Shown: positions 1 to 14,700 of the stretch, piece after piece
How positions within the stretch are numbered: the stretch's first letter is position 1
How the letters are laid out: each line of letters opens with the position of its first letter
Source: Apostichopus japonicus
Lineage: Eukaryota > Echinodermata > Holothuroidea > Aspidochirotida > Stichopodidae
Assembly: GCF_037975245.1 (NCBI RefSeq)
Contig: NC_092571.1
Span: forward strand, 24,814,564 to 24,878,563
Length of the DNA: 64,000 bases
Direction: 5' to 3'
Position numbers and translations under genes: made by a program
Notes under the pieces: generated by a model
What the model was told of the DNA's origin: nothing
Databases searched by the model: none
Seen by the model: only the letters and a program-made list of their open reading frames with translations

Positions 1-2433
1 ACGAACACGCCCTGCTCAAGGTCGATTGTATTCATCAAAAATATGAAGATTATTGAGTGAGTAATTGATGAATTGTAATCCTCTTCGAAGCATTTAGCCA
101 CCCATTCTCTTTTCAAACTAGTATTAGTCACAGCTAGCAAATAAAAATTTCCAAAGATTCAACTTTTCCTCTCCAATGTTTGAAACGATTTAATTGACGA
201 GTCATGGGAATGATCTACTGTACACAGTGTTGGAGTTTGGTATTGAATAGCATAGAAAACTGTAATAATCAGCAAAACATTTTACCGCATTTTACTTGCA
301 CTGTATTGGACATGAGTAAAGCAAGTCTCTTAGGAAAATCTATGGGGTAAATTTTTTGTTCTGTACTCGCTTGGCAATCATTTGAACAACTACAACCAAT
401 TCTTGTAAGTACATGTGATTTCTGTCCTTTTTTCATCTACGACAAATTTAAGCTCTTAGGATCACTTGTTACTAAAACAAAAAGTACTCCTACAATGTTG
501 CTCTTTTCACACCTGTCTGGTGTATTTGATTTTGCCATCAAACACAAGTAAGTACATAATGAGATTACCTTCCCTATGAATTGTGAGTGGCTTTTTCAAC
601 AATGTTAAAGTGGCTGTATTCTATCTAGAAATCTCTCAATTCAACACTTTGGCACGTATAGTTTTCAATCAATTCATTACTGACTGACTTAAAGGGACAT
701 ACAGAGTCATTGATTGTGACTACCAATATTCATTGTAGACTGCCTGCCTTTCTTATGGATGGCACCATGAAAAACTTCTGATACAAACCTTGTCACAACA
801 TCAATATTGTGTAAGCAGATGCATTTCAAAACTGTTAGATATTGTTTATAACTGGAGGGATTGTCTTTGGGACAGGTTATCATTGACCAGGGGTAATATA
901 AAGTCTTAAAGCGCTTTGAGACCTATCACTGGTGTAAAGCGCTATATAAAAATCAAATATTATTATATTATAACTCTTTTGTGTATGATACTTTTTGACC
1001 AGCTTTCAAATACTTCTCCATTGTCCCTTTAAGGAAACCTCCTCCCTTCCTGTCAACTACAGTACCCCCCCCCCCTTTTCTTCAACCTACAACATGGTAG
1101 CATTAAGTTTGCAGTTTGTTAAATGTAGCATCTCAATCCTGCAGAAATTTTGCTGCAAAATGGATATAAGTGCTTGTTCCCTTTAAAGTTAGACATCACA
1201 GACTGCAGCGTGGTTAGTGGAAAGGCAAATATATCCACAAAAAGTGATAGAATCTGCAATGTTCAAAGCATTGCTGCTTGAGCCTTTTTGGCCTTGTACA
1301 AATAGCACATTTTTGTGTTGTCCTAGTACCTCTTCAGCAATCTGGGCACATTGTTTGTTCTTCTTACTGTTGACTAAAGTCTTGGCGTCTGTTTGCAGAT
1401 CAAGCTGAATATTTGTGTTGACTTCTGCCGTCAGTCTTTTTTTTTTGCTCGGTTTGCGTGTGTTGTGTTGCGGTACTGCAATGGATGAGGCACTAACTGA
1501 TCATTAACAACGCCCTTATGGTAACCATGGCAATGAAAAGTGCTGTTGGTTGTGAGTTATAGTGTTACATTACTGAATGAAATAAGAGCTAGTCATTCTA
1601 ATTAAGTGATGCTATCAATATTTGAAAGAATTCTTTTTCTTTAACGGGGTACAGTATGTATTATAAGAGAGTGAATGAAGAATTGAACCCTGACTGGCTG
1701 ACACCGATATTTGTAATAGGAAATGGAGTCTGGTTGCAACATTCTTTGGTATGCTCTGGTTCACAAGTATTCTAAATCTCTTAGTGTATGAGATTTTAAC
1801 ATTGCAGTGGGCTAGTGAAGAAATCATCCATCTAAGTTTATATGGGGAAATGAAATTTAAGCAAACTAATCTATATTCTGTGAAGTACTGATCTTGCAAG
1901 GATCTATTCGGTGTGATGTCCTTTTGCCCTTTTCTCATTTGGTCCCTTGTTACAGTTAGTTTGGTCCTTACTTGGCACAATGGACCAAACCAAGCTACGT
2001 AATATGAATCGTCATATATCCTCATATGAACGTGAAATCCTTTGGTCTCCTGATGTTGGGCAATCCCTTCGGTATAGTGTACATTTGCGTGGTATATTAT
2101 ATCATTTTGATTAAATGCATAAATGGAGATGAGAGGGGATGGGGGGGGGGTTGGGCTGGGGAAAGAGTGGGAAGTGGTATCACGTGGCTAGACCACTGTG
2201 TGGGTGCACGACATAAATTGACTATAAAGAGGTCATGTGATCTGGATCTGGAGATGTGATCTGGAGATAAACTAAAACCAGGGTTACATTATAAGTGTTC
2301 CATAAGTCGTTGCGACAAGTCTCAAGCCACAAAATAATGCAGCACAAGGTGAATTTGCCGACTCAGGTCCCCAACCTTGGGTAACATGTATCATTCAACA
2401 TTCTTACGCTGAGTATTTTATTTACTTTGACAG
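1..2433. other. Noncoding, probably intron upstream of rootletin exon 1 of this window
   Basis: No reading frame here resembles the rootletin N-terminus, and the first recognisable exon at 2434 opens with a phase-0 acceptor. The stretch is therefore most likely intron, with the usual first coding exon (about 20 residues in human rootletin before the matching point) left of the window. Apart from a SINE-tail fragment near 895-965, an 11-C run near 1065 and a 10-G run at 2141-2150, I see nothing specific. The short ORFs have no coding character. Confidence 0.6.
895..965 (+). repeat. SINE 3' tail fragment
   Basis: The segment carries paired AAAGCGCTTTGAGACC and TAAAGCGCTATATAAA blocks followed by a TATTATTATATTATA tail. 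This arrangement, two GCGCT-containing blocks and an ATT-rich tail, is typical of the 3' end of many deuterostome SINEs. The tRNA-like head is not visible upstream, so this is a truncated or decayed copy. Confidence 0.5.
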
Positions 2434-2730
2434 AAATTAGAAGACACTGTCCTTTCTAACAAAGACAATGAAGAACTGCCTGCACTGAGAGGTGAAGGGG
2501 ACTCGACCACCAAAGTACCCGCGAGGCTCCGCGAGATTCTGACCAAAAACTTCCCGGAGGAGAACGGTCACGAGACAGAAGAGGACATGGCGCTGTCCCA
2601 GAGCTTGTCCTCGGTTCAAGAGGAGAATAGGATGCTCTCGAGTGAGCTGAGCAGAGTGGAGGACCTCCTGGCAGCAAGCAGGGCCGACAGGGATGAACTG
2701 GCCATTAAATACCAGGCCATTGCGGACAGA
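2434..2730 (+). CDS. CROCC: Rootletin exon (N-terminal region)
   Basis: Phase 0 to 0, 99 codons. It reads KLEDTVLSNKDNEELPALRG at its start and ends SRADRDELAIKYQAIADR before GTGAGT. The second half matches the first conserved block of human rootletin (LSRVEDLLAQSRAERDELAI). The open frame continues into a CT-rich intron, so the longer ORF tail is not protein. Confidence 0.93.
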
Positions 2731-5700
2731 GTGAGTAGAAACTCATACCTCTTCCTCACTCCCCTCCCTCCTCCATCTCCCTCATCTCTCCTGTCCCTTC
2801 CCTCTCCTCAGACTCTGTCCCCTCCCTCACCCATCCCTCCATTTCCCTCATCTGTCCTCTCCCTCCCCTCCCGCCTTCATCTCCCTCATCTCTCCTGTTC
2901 CTACCCTCTCCTCAGACTCTGTCCCCTCCCTCACCCATCCCTCCATTTCCCTCATCTGTCCCTCCACCTCAGTCCCCCTCCCATCTTCCCCTCCCTCATT
3001 TCCCTCTCCACTAAAAGTTATTCAGGTATTAAAATGCCAATTAGTGTAGGCACTGAGCTTTTTCTGAAATAGCTCCATGTTCTTGGCAAGGGAGTGTGTC
3101 AGAGATTTTACTGTGGTGCTGCCTCAGCGAACTGTCGAGATCCAGACCCTAGTGAAAACATAGGTAACTTTGTAAATATGCCTTATTCTGTTACAACTGA
3201 TGCAAGAGTGTAAGGTTGTAAGAAGACAGCCTGTAAAATCATTTGCTTGTAAAATGTCCAAATTCTGGTAAGTTTTGGAAATTTTGCCAGGAACTTGGCA
3301 GTGCCATTTACAACGAGGGAGTGTTAACATATGGATCAGGAAAATTTAAAAAGTATTTTGTCAAAGTGATTTACATTAAGAGGTTATTTCTTATCTAGTT
3401 ATACAGTCTGACTGTCTGAGTGTAACTATCAATGTCTAATTGCCCCCTCATTACCCTCAATCTTTAGCAATCGTCTTCTGTTACAGTTACAGTACTGTAA
3501 ATTTAAGATCCACTTTCAGCCTTGTGTGGAGTGAGCCGATTGTGCTAAAATCCATTTTCAGTTTTCGCTCGTTTTGAATTATTGTTCAATATGACAGATC
3601 TTTCCAGACAGAAAACAGATGGATTGCCTTTGGATGCCAGTTTGTACTTGAAAAAAGACACATTCTTACAGTGTGAACCCTCTGCTTTACATTTTGTGAT
3701 TCTTGCTTCTAACTATTTCATTGCTGCCTTCATCAACTGGTCAATTGATATTCTACTGTTCTGCCTATTTGAGAGTACTCTTGTTTCATACTATTAGTAA
3801 CTGATTACCAGTATAGCCATTTCTCAGAACAATAGAGGATGAAATTGATCAAGTTGCCAGTTATTCTCCTTTGATAACAGCTCCCTTGTTTACTCTTAAA
3901 GACAAATTTAAAAGAAAATCTATAAATCCATTTCCTGTTTTGTCACCATTCCTTTTCATTCAATTGGATTAACCTTAGTGACCGACACGCTTCTATCCCT
4001 TAAGTAGCAATCTCGTATTGTACTCCGCACCTTCTCCAGCTGGGAAGCTTCAAGGGTATATCCTTGGCTAATTGTATGCAACCCTTTTAAATAACAATGG
4101 AAGCTGCTCCAAAGATTTCGCCTGTGACAGACTATTTATATCACCAGCTCATCCCTATGAGACGAGGACGGCATCGTGATGGGAATACAATACATGAGGT
4201 CCCTGGATCGGGCATTGGCATTGAAAGAACAAAGGAGACATGATAAAAATCCAGCAACAATTCACAATAATATGAAGAACATGATTAATTTTACATTCCA
4301 AAACAGTACATGAGAGGATGATGAGAGCGTGACATAAATTTTTAATCATTTGATGCCGGTGTATCAGACAGTTGGACAAAGTTCTGTTGAAGATGTCAAA
4401 GCTGATATTCTATTTCACCGCTCGAGAAGACCCATCGTAAACAGTTTTTGTATCAATCCCTTTCAAGTTCTGCAGTGAAAACCAGCACAGCGCTCAATTT
4501 GTCACTCTATTGTCATGTAAATTAGCAAGTCTCCTCTCCCCAGTGGCGTCTTCCTTTTCAATGGTCGCGGTGTGAATGGAGTAGCAACTTCACAACATCA
4601 ATTACATGTATTGAGGATGCCTCTTAAGTCTGGAGAAAAATCAATAAATCTCTTTTTACTTCTTCTTTGCATCATGGACCAGAAGAGGAGGAGTGATGCT
4701 CCTCTGTGTATGAATTCAAATGTTTGTTAATATTCAAACTTCATCGTAACACTCTGTAATCTGACAGACTCTTACTCATTCAGTGTATATATATATCTTT
4801 TAATTAGGAAGTGAAGACATTTTTTGTTTGTTGAAGATTAGAAAGTGATTTCAAGGGAGAGTTTTTGATAACATTTTCTGTAAGAGGATGGAGAGTGGAG
4901 AAGATGAAGATGTTTTCTCGGAGGATCAGTCGCAGAACGGTGGATATGTGAAATCTAGGGTGCAACAAGCAAGTAGCACAGTTTATGTTTGTGTTCTTTG
5001 CACTTATTCCATTTTCTCAGTTTTCCTTAATTTTGCAAAAAGTTTTGCACTTTTTGGAAAATTGTCTCTTTTGCTCCTTTTCTTCCCTGTTTGCATTAAC
5101 TGATGTGTGATTGTGTCTCAGTCTGTATTCTGTGTATATCTAGTGTATTCAGTTCATTAGTAAATCATTTGTAGTTCTATATTATGTACAGTAAAACTCA
5201 CTGGAAAGACTTTTTGTATTCAGTTTAAGAGGCATTCTGTGTTGAAATTAAATAAATAGTTTGAAGTTGAATCATAAGCACTGCACAATCATTGGTGCTG
5301 AGCATTCGGTATTACTGTAAGGGGAATTTAAGTCCACTGTGTCAGTGAGGCATTGATTTTGGGCTAAATAGCTTTTAAGATGATGTGCATGTTTACTACT
5401 GAGGTGGCTGCCTTATACTTTATGTACTACATGGCCCTCCTCACATTCCAGATTTGCAATAAATCAAGGCCCAGCCTTGAAAATTTTGGGGAAAATTATA
5501 TGATCAGCTAAGTACTAGGTATAAGTTTAATATTTGCAGATTTAATTTTTACACTGCTATTTAATTTGTACGTTGCTACTATAAGTGATTCTGTTGGTTT
5601 CATTGTGTGATGTTTGTGATACACACCAGCTCAGATATTTTATATTGTCATTGGTCAATATGAAGAAAGCTTTATTGCAAGGAAAAGGGAAAAATGAGAA

Positions 5701-8700
5701 AATAAAGTGTACTTTATTTGATTTTGAAGGCAAAATAGCAACAAAACAAGATTAGAGAAATTGTTATAGATTTAGTTTAAGACTGTTTCTAAGCATACTA
5801 TAAAGATTAAATAGATGATTTGAAATGGGATAAAAGTTGTGTATAATGTGGTCATGTGTACACAGTTTTGCTGTTCTATTTTGTAGTTCATTGGCTCTAC
5901 TGTACATCCAGTGGCACTGAAGATAGCAAATTGAATTTACCGTCCTATAAAAGTTTCCTCTCCAGGCCCTAAAGTCTGTTAAATTTATTGGTCAGGGAGG
6001 CTGAGAAAGTTTTTCATGTGTCATTAAGCATTGGAAAGGGGTAAAAGTTGTCGATAAATGGTCGTTTGTACTGTATACTGTACAAGTTGGGTGTTCTTGT
6101 CAAATGTAGTTCATTGGCTACCTACCTCCAGTGGCACTTAAGATAGCAACTTAAATGGACCATCCTATAAAAGTCTCCTTCCTTACATATTATCCTTTCC
6201 TACATATTATCCTTTCTTACATATTATCCTTTCTTACATATTATCCTTTCTACATATTACCAGTCGGGAGATCAAAAATTGTTCATTTATCATTCACAAT
6301 TTAATCATTTAGCAAACAATAGGCTTAACTGTTGAAAATTACATTATGTCTGTGTGTGTCTCTGATTGTTGTTTCTTGAAACTTTGAACTCCTTTTAACT
6401 TTCTGTGTCTTTCCTCTTCTCAATAGATGTTGCATATATTCTTTGTTGACCTTTGACCTGTCCGTTCAAGGTCATGCAGAGTACCATATTCTGCACCAGA
6501 CTACCATGGCTTTGCAAATTGCTTTTTTTTGGCGGTGAATTAAATTTCATAGCTGCGTCCAAGAAAGATGTGCAGGAATAATTTAGCGTTCACATATTTG
6601 TTTAGCAGTTTTGGAGGTTCTGAATTTCTGAGGTTCTGAGGTTCTATTCCTGAGGTTCTGAGGTTCTATTAATATTAAACGCTATGGTTTCTGATATCCA
6701 TGCACAGAAGCTCTCTTTTCACAACTGTCACTCTGTATTTATAAACTCATTAACCTTGACCTTCACTAGTCATCTGTCTATAATCCATTCATTGCTTTGA
6801 TAGGAAATGTACAATTGGGAAGTAGATGTTTTTAATAGTCAATGCTGGTGAAACTGTATGGCCATTTCTGCCCCCCCTTTCCTCCCCTTCCCTTAAACCT
6901 CTTCCCAATCCATCACTTGTACACCATGGATTGTAATTCTCACTGTATTACATCAAAATGATACATTGTTATACTGGGATAAACAATGGGGTTATCTTTG
7001 CGACTACCACATACTTTATCCCATGATCCTCCACCATCCTGGGTTTTGCCGGGCTGTATCCCTGTGTTTAATCTATGGGGGAGCCTAAGGCTATATGGCC
7101 AACCATGGTTCACAACTTCACATACAATAGACCCTTGAATCGTTCGCTCTTTTTCTGATCGCTCTTTGGAACCTGGAGCATTTCTTCGAGTCGGTCACTC
7201 TTTCTTGTGTGTCTTTATATTCTTCATGTGCACTCACCTGAACTTTGACATTTTAATATAACATTTGCACCAACACACGTACACAAACCTGTGCTACTTG
7301 CTGTTAGCGATGGTGGGTTCAATGAGAGCGAACAATGTATCTATATACCTCACAGTGGGAGGACGCAATCAGCTTGAATAGAGGAGTCTCTCGCTCGCTG
7401 GACGACTACAACTCGGAGATCAACCATTTCATCCGGAGAGGAGAGAGACGGTACTCAGACATGACCACCGGGATCAGTCCAACTCACTCTCGTAACGGTT
7501 CAGCCTCTCCAAGGAGGTTCTCTGAACCAGTCGTGACACTAGATCCCGCACCGGTTACGAACTCGATGCCGAGTGAACTAGAACCTCATTTTGAAGAAGA
7601 TGAAGAAGAAGAACAGGAGGAAGATGAAGATGAGGAAGAAGAAGAAGAGATTGAAACTCAAGCTACCAATCATCATTCTGAGAGATATTTTTTAGAGGGC
7701 GAAAATGGCATCAATGGAGATGAATCTTTTTATTTAAACAATGAAGGAGCCCTGGAAGTAGAAGCTAAATCATGCGAAACAAAAGAGGTGGTGTGCCCTT
7801 GATTTTACTTCACTTTTATAAAAGAAATTCATGGCATGGAAGTTAATTTTTCGACCTACATAGACTATGTTACCTGCTTTGTTGTGGGACTACACATCAT
7901 TGATGGCAAGATTCTGTTTCATCTGTTTTCCTCTAAGTACTACAAGGCTTACAAGCTGCAGTTACATGTAATATTATGAGACCTGGTTATTGCTATGCCC
8001 TGGGTCGATAAAAAATTTACTTATTTAGGGTTATCTCCACAAAAGTAGTTAAAAAAATGAGTACAATGGCAAATGAGTAGAATTGAACATTATTACGAAA
8101 AAAGTAGACCATGTTTAATCAATGGATGTGATCGACAGAATCTATCTCCTTTACTTAAAGCTGAAGTTTAGCGCTAGCATAAAAATACTTAAACTATTTT
8201 TATTTTTTATTCCCGCAAACATGAAGTTTTTATTGACTTTAGCACACAGCGTGTCTTCTTGTAAAACAGGTTAGCTGTATGATGGAACAAATAAACAATA
8301 TCTGACCAAACTTTTGTGCGAAAAAATATCAATCCTGATTTCATTGACGTCACTGCATTGTTTGCAGGGATAGAAACACCATTGCTGGGATGTGAAGAAA
8401 AAAATGTGAAAAAAAAAACTCGTCTGCAAATATTGATTCTTTGCAGTTGGTGTTTTGTTTTTAAAAAGGACAATTTTTAAGGAAAGCTCTAGCCTCTATC
8501 ACTTTGAGCTGTTGCTGTATTTTGTCAATATTTAATATTGGCACATACATGTACAAACAGATCATGCAAATTTTGCATAAAAAGCTTTGCAGCCTCTTTT
8601 TGACACTTTAATACAATAGATTTTATACAGCTGAGTAAGGTACTGTAATGTATCCACCTTGCAGTTAAATTTATTATCTTTAACAGCATAATGGAACAGG

Positions 8701-11700
8701 GACAGGAAGGAAACAGCTTAGAATTTATCTTTTGTGTGATTTAGAATCCAAACACATATATCTTTTGACAACAGTGCTGCAATGGTTTGTACTGTATGAT
8801 ATACAATGCATGCTTAGTATACCAGCTTCCTCTGTATCAAATGTCAGGAAGAAGATTTCTGCATGAAATACAAGTCTTGTTGTGTACTATTGGACTTATC
8901 AGTATTTAGTGCATTTAAACCTGTGAACGATGATCTATGGCCAAACGATTAACGAGGTGAAATTAATTTTAACGTTGCAAGAATTCTATTCGCTGGAGAA
9001 CTGACCACAGACATGTATAGTCCTCAGGTAAGGTCAACCGTGTTGCAAGCAGAAATCAATCAATTTCGGGGCAAGAACTTGAAAGCGGGGATGTTCTAAA
9101 ATTGCTGAAAATCCTGATTCCTTTACCCTTCTTTTAATACGTTTTTAATCCATTCTGCCTCTTAGTATATGCAGGTTGATGCTTTGAAGTACAGCATCTT
9201 CCATTAATACCTTGAGGCTTGTGGGCTCAGCATCCTGAGTTTGTAAACTTTTAAGTGAAATAATTATAATAATTATGAAAATTTGTTTGTTTGCATTTAA
9301 TAGGTGAACAGTGTTTGTATAATTTGTCCTTCTCACGTGCAGCTGGAACATTCGTACAAGTCGGAGGGTGGCATTGATAGAGAACGGGAAGAACAGAACA
9401 GGAATCTCGTATCTCAGAATGTTGAACTGCGGAGGAAACTTGAGGAAGAACATGCCAGCTACAAAAGAAAACTACAGGCTTACCAGGATGGACAGCAAAG
9501 ACAGGCACAACTGGTACAAAAACTTCAAGCAAAGGTAGGATTTTTACACCAGTAACTCTCACTAATTAATATAAAGAGTAGGATTAATGTGAAGAGTATG
9601 ATATATTTAAAGCTCAGTTACTTTCACTAATTAATGTAAGAAGGAGAAAGGGGGTGGGGGTTATGTAATGTATGGAAAGCAGTAGCCAGAAAGGGTGAGG
9701 GCAGGGCAGGGTGAGGGTTTCTTAGTCGGTGTATGGCCAATTTTAGTGTGAACTTCTTTGAACATACCCAAGCTGTTTGGTGAAACAAGAATTACTGCAT
9801 ACTGTGGGTGTGTCCACTTGCCACTTCTGCCGAAGTGGGATTACTGTGGCTGGTCAGTATTCGTTTCAGGGAAGGACCCAGTGGTAATTTGGGCACATTG
9901 AAATGGAAACAAACCAGGGTAGCATACCATTTAATTTTCAGGCTAATATGCTAAGGAGGTTTTTGCCTATAGGCTAAAACAATTAAAATAATTATATCTG
10001 GTAGAGTATGTTTAATTTAATTTTTTCTAATATATTTAATTGGACAAGTTAGCTATTTAAGAGCACTGCAAAAATGCATATATTTATCTAGGTCAGATAA
10101 TTTAGTGGCACAAATAGGATATAATATTTATACTTCGCCTTATTTATTGCCATTTTTAGTTTTTTATATTAAAAGTTTTATTTAAGATTTTCCTGAATTC
10201 ATTTCATTTTAACTGAACCAGAACCAGTACCACAATAAAGAAATTTCATCATACTAATACACTAGAATTCAAAGTATATAACAAATATCACTTTCTTGTG
10301 AAAGAAAGTAGCAGTAAAGATTTGGGTGGACAGGGGTGGTGGGCAGGAGTCTCTACAATGAACAAACCCTGAGATGGAAAAAGAAAACAAATGCTGAAGG
10401 ATGGTTCAGCAGCTTATCAAAATATGGCTCCAAAAAGTGAAATATTTACATGACAAATTTCTTTTTCTCTACAGGTCTTACAGTACAAGAGAAAGTGTGG
10501 AGACTTAGAGTCTCAACTGAGGGATAAATCTTTAGAAACAGATAGAAATTCCTTGACTGTGAGTTTTGAAACTTGTCCTTTTCAATGAAAAAATGATTTA
10601 TTTAGAAAAAAAGACTTTTACTGCATATGTTGGTATGCTAGCTAATCGCTGAAAAGAATCCAGTATTTATTTTAAGACAGTGATGCTGTAGGTCATCTCG
10701 CACTGCAAGTAGAACTTATTCTGCAATTTTTAAACAGAGAAATATTTCTCAGACAATTTGTCAATTTCGACAACATGCACGTAAACTCTTTTAGAGGATT
10801 CCCAGATTTAGCGGGGTTTCTTCCATAATCATGTTCCACTTCTCACCAGATTCACCCATCGTACTTGAACACATTTTCCTTTCAAGACCTCTAAAATTTG
10901 TGCTCCCCCCCAAACCTGAGATGCAGTTTGCATGCATTCAAATGTTATGCTAGTTAGACAACTTAACTACAGTGAAACTTTGTAGGTGTAAGGTAATTTT
11001 GAATATTTGTATTGAAAGGCAACAGAGAGGTTGTCAGGATTTTAAAATGTTTGTTGTGAATGTGATGTTAATGTCAGAGATAAAAATGATTTAGTTACTT
11101 TGTCATTTTTACATTATGGTGAGAGATATCATGCTTGTGTGTACACCTCAGTATTTTGTTCGCAAGGAACTTGTGGCCACTTTGTGAAGAACAAACTTAC
11201 TTTTCTTAGCCAGCGATCTCACAGTAGATTAAATGGACTTAGGAATGACACTTTTACAAGTACTGTGGAGGAACTCATTATACTTTCATGCACACACCTA
11301 GGATATATATTCGTTCAGTGTAACCTCTTTTCATTTTTCATCAATAGAACATTGTAAACACACTTCATGTTTTAACGTTTCATCTAAAGTTGTTTCCAGC
11401 TATAATGACTCTTCTCTGTAGTATAATTATCTGTTACTTTTGCAGAGAATAATTTTAGTGTTCAGACTACTTGTAGCAGTGTTGAAGTCACCCAAATTTT
11501 TCTCTTTTAAAACAAGTTGGTTTCTGTGTACAAACTCTGCTGGACATCTCCCCCCTTGTAAAGCCAGTTGCACATCTCCCATAGCATTTTGCTATGTGAT
11601 ACTGGTTAATTTTATCTCCGGAATTTGGAGTAAAAAGTGATCTTTTTTGTTTGTTTCCATTCCTAGCTTCAGTCACAGTCTGACAGTCTTCAAAGCCAGC

Positions 11701-14700
11701 TCGAAGACGTTGAGCGAAAACTCCAGGAGAGGGAAAAGGAACATTCGTCAGATCTGGAGAGCACCCTCATTAGATTAGAGGAAGAACAACAGAGGTAATT
11801 AGGCTTATTATAGTGGCTAATTAACAAGAATCACAAAACATATCAGTTTTTCCTTAAATAAGTTATCCATGATCGTGATCATGTTTGGTGACCTCTTACA
11901 GTAACAACTTGGTTTGAACTTTTAAATGTCTTCTCTGTGGTAAAGATCTTTTCGTACTCCAACACATAAATGTTCTTTTTGTGTTGCTTTACAACGAAAG
12001 TTGGTATCATCGCAACGACTGACTCGTTCGCAGGGAAACAGAGAAACCAAAGTTATCAAACTCACAAAAGTTGAACCTCTGATGTTTGTGAGAAACATAC
12101 CTGAACAAACCAGTTAGCTATTAATGACACCCTTAATTTACAATTTTGCTCTGATCGTATGATGTATATTTATTGCTAATTCTCTGTGGTTTCTGCTCTT
12201 TCATCATTGATCAATGGTAGCATTGGGCTCTGGAAATTTCTTAGAATTTTGCAACATGATCATAAGCCAAATCAGAGATTTACTTCTTAAAAAGCAAGTG
12301 CTTGAAAGTTTGTGTTTTTTGGAATTAAAATGTAATGAGTACATTGATTAACAATGCACAAGACAATACTATGAGGGCAAATGTTTAAGAATTTTAAGAC
12401 CTGTGTAGGTTTGGTAAATATAATACCAGCTTTGGGCACTTAAAACTTCCCTTTCGGTGGATCTTAGGTCTATCACTATTAATGTCTTATTTCAGTATCT
12501 CCAAAGTAATTGAGGGTGATACCAATGTATTATTGTTTGGTGGTTTGAGTTACAATGGAATCTGAATTTGATGTTACGGACAATTAGTCATCTTGGACGA
12601 TTGGACAATCATTAAAATTGCAATAGAATATCAGGACATTGGAAATGTACACATTCCCTTTGAAACCTCAATAGTTCTAGTATCACATCATAGTGAGTTA
12701 ACTCTTTCATTCTTACATGGTTCCCAAAATTCGCAATACCATCAAGGTTATATACATTCAAATTTTGCTCACTTTCGTCTCGATAGGAGTACTAGCCTTG
12801 CTCAGGTCAACTCTATGCTAAGGGAACAGCTGGATCAAGCGACTGAAGCTAACCAAACCCTAAACGAAAACTTACAAAAACTGACGGGGGAAATTTCCAC
12901 CACCAAAGGTGAATTCGAAGAGAGAGAAAATGAGTGGCGGGAAGAAGAAAAGGTAAAAAAACACATTATTATTAATATTTAAGTTTGTTAAATTACTTGT
13001 TTATTTGTCCAAACTCCCAATGTTGCACTTTTCCAAATCTACATAGTTTATAAAGTTTCCGGTCTCTACTGTAACATTGGTTGTTCTTGTTTTTCTGGTT
13101 GTTCTAGAGTTATTACAGTAATGATTCTTTCTACCACAAAAAATTGACAAAATGTTTTACAATTTTATTGCAAAAACAGTGATCAATTACAAAACTATTT
13201 CGTAATAACAGTCCTCATTTTTAAGAAATGTAACGTTAAAACTTACACAAGAGTTGTAACCATATTTTGTATCAGTTGGCAAACCACTGGTGGGGCAATA
13301 GTTTCAACCTGGATGCAATTTTCTTGGGCACCTGAGGTTTTCAAAACCCTGGCCTGCAGATCCCTATAATACTAGAGAAATGTTTCTTTAAATTCAGCTG
13401 AAACAATGAAGTAGAAGAATGGCAGTTTTTCAGTCGTATATAGCATACATGGGATAGGATAATAGTGCCTACATGTAATAGGATATTACATTTTATAGGG
13501 TAATAGGGCATAAATGTGATAGGATAATAGGGCCTACATTTTATAGGATAATAGGGCCTACATTTTATATGATAATAGGGCCTACATGTAATAGGATAAT
13601 AGGACCTACCTGTACATGTGATAGGATAATTCAACAGGGCAGATGGACAATATGTGTGCAGAATGTTCTGAACTTTGTTTTGTCATTGGAACCGCTATAT
13701 TTGGTGCAGCCCACAGATGGGATACAAAATTTCACTGTGGCTGATATGATCGATTTCATACTTACCCCTGTTCTAAACAAACAACTTGATTCCTTTATCC
13801 TGACAGTCTTTCAACGACTATTTCAACAATGAACACAACCGTCTTCTGTCCCTCTGGAGGAGCGTGGTGGACTTCCGTCGGTCTTATGGTGAAATGAAGA
13901 CTGCCACTGAAAGGTAAAAATATTACACACTAATTACTACTTTATTCCTAAATCTGATCCGTGTCTCAATCATTCTGAGAAGTTCTTCTTACTTCTGTTA
14001 ATTTCAAAAAACTATGGTCTTTTTTGTTGATTGCTTTTTATGACTTATCAGACTTATTATGACTGTGTTTTTTCTTTGACTGTTTTTCGTCTTTTTTCCC
14101 TTGATTATCATCAGGGAATTGGCTCAGATCCGTGCAGACATGACAAAAACGGGTCGCGACGTCCATTCTGCTTGCGCTACCGTCGACACCAACCTGCGGG
14201 CCTCCGACCCGTCCTATCAGCTAGAGCAAGAGAAACTGGAGAGGATGCAACTGCAGACCCAGCTGAGGGAGAAAGTGAAAGACCTGATAGAGGCAGAGGG
14301 GAGATTTAATGCAGAGAGGGAACAACTACAGGCTAAGTAGGTTCACCACAGAGCTCTGAATCAGATGGGTAGTTTTGATGCTGTTAAGGGTCCAAGTGGA
14401 TCCAATAATTCAAGAAATAAATTAGGAGTTAAGAAAGGAGCGCACAATTTTTCATTGACTTTAGTAATAAACATCCTGTGATGAATGTTAGCACCTAACA
14501 GGGTAAACAGAATGTTACCTCATTTGGGATGTATGATTGTAGTTGATATGAAAAGAGAAAAGCCAAGTGAAACTGATGTCGCAAGGACATTACGGGAACA
14601 AAACGAAAATGACTTTCAAAGCCACAATGAGTCGCAAAAGGACTTGTTAACTCTTTTCGTGGATGTATAATTTCTTTGTCACAAGTATTTCTGTCACACC

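Noticed and set aside
2587-3072. 161-codon ORF
   Set aside because: The rootletin part ends at the GTGAGT donor at 2731; the Ser/Pro/Leu tail is CT-rich minisatellite.
13341-13634. Minus-strand ORF with Tyr-Tyr-Pro-Ile repeats
   Set aside because: Explained by the 24-bp minisatellite at 13448-13630.
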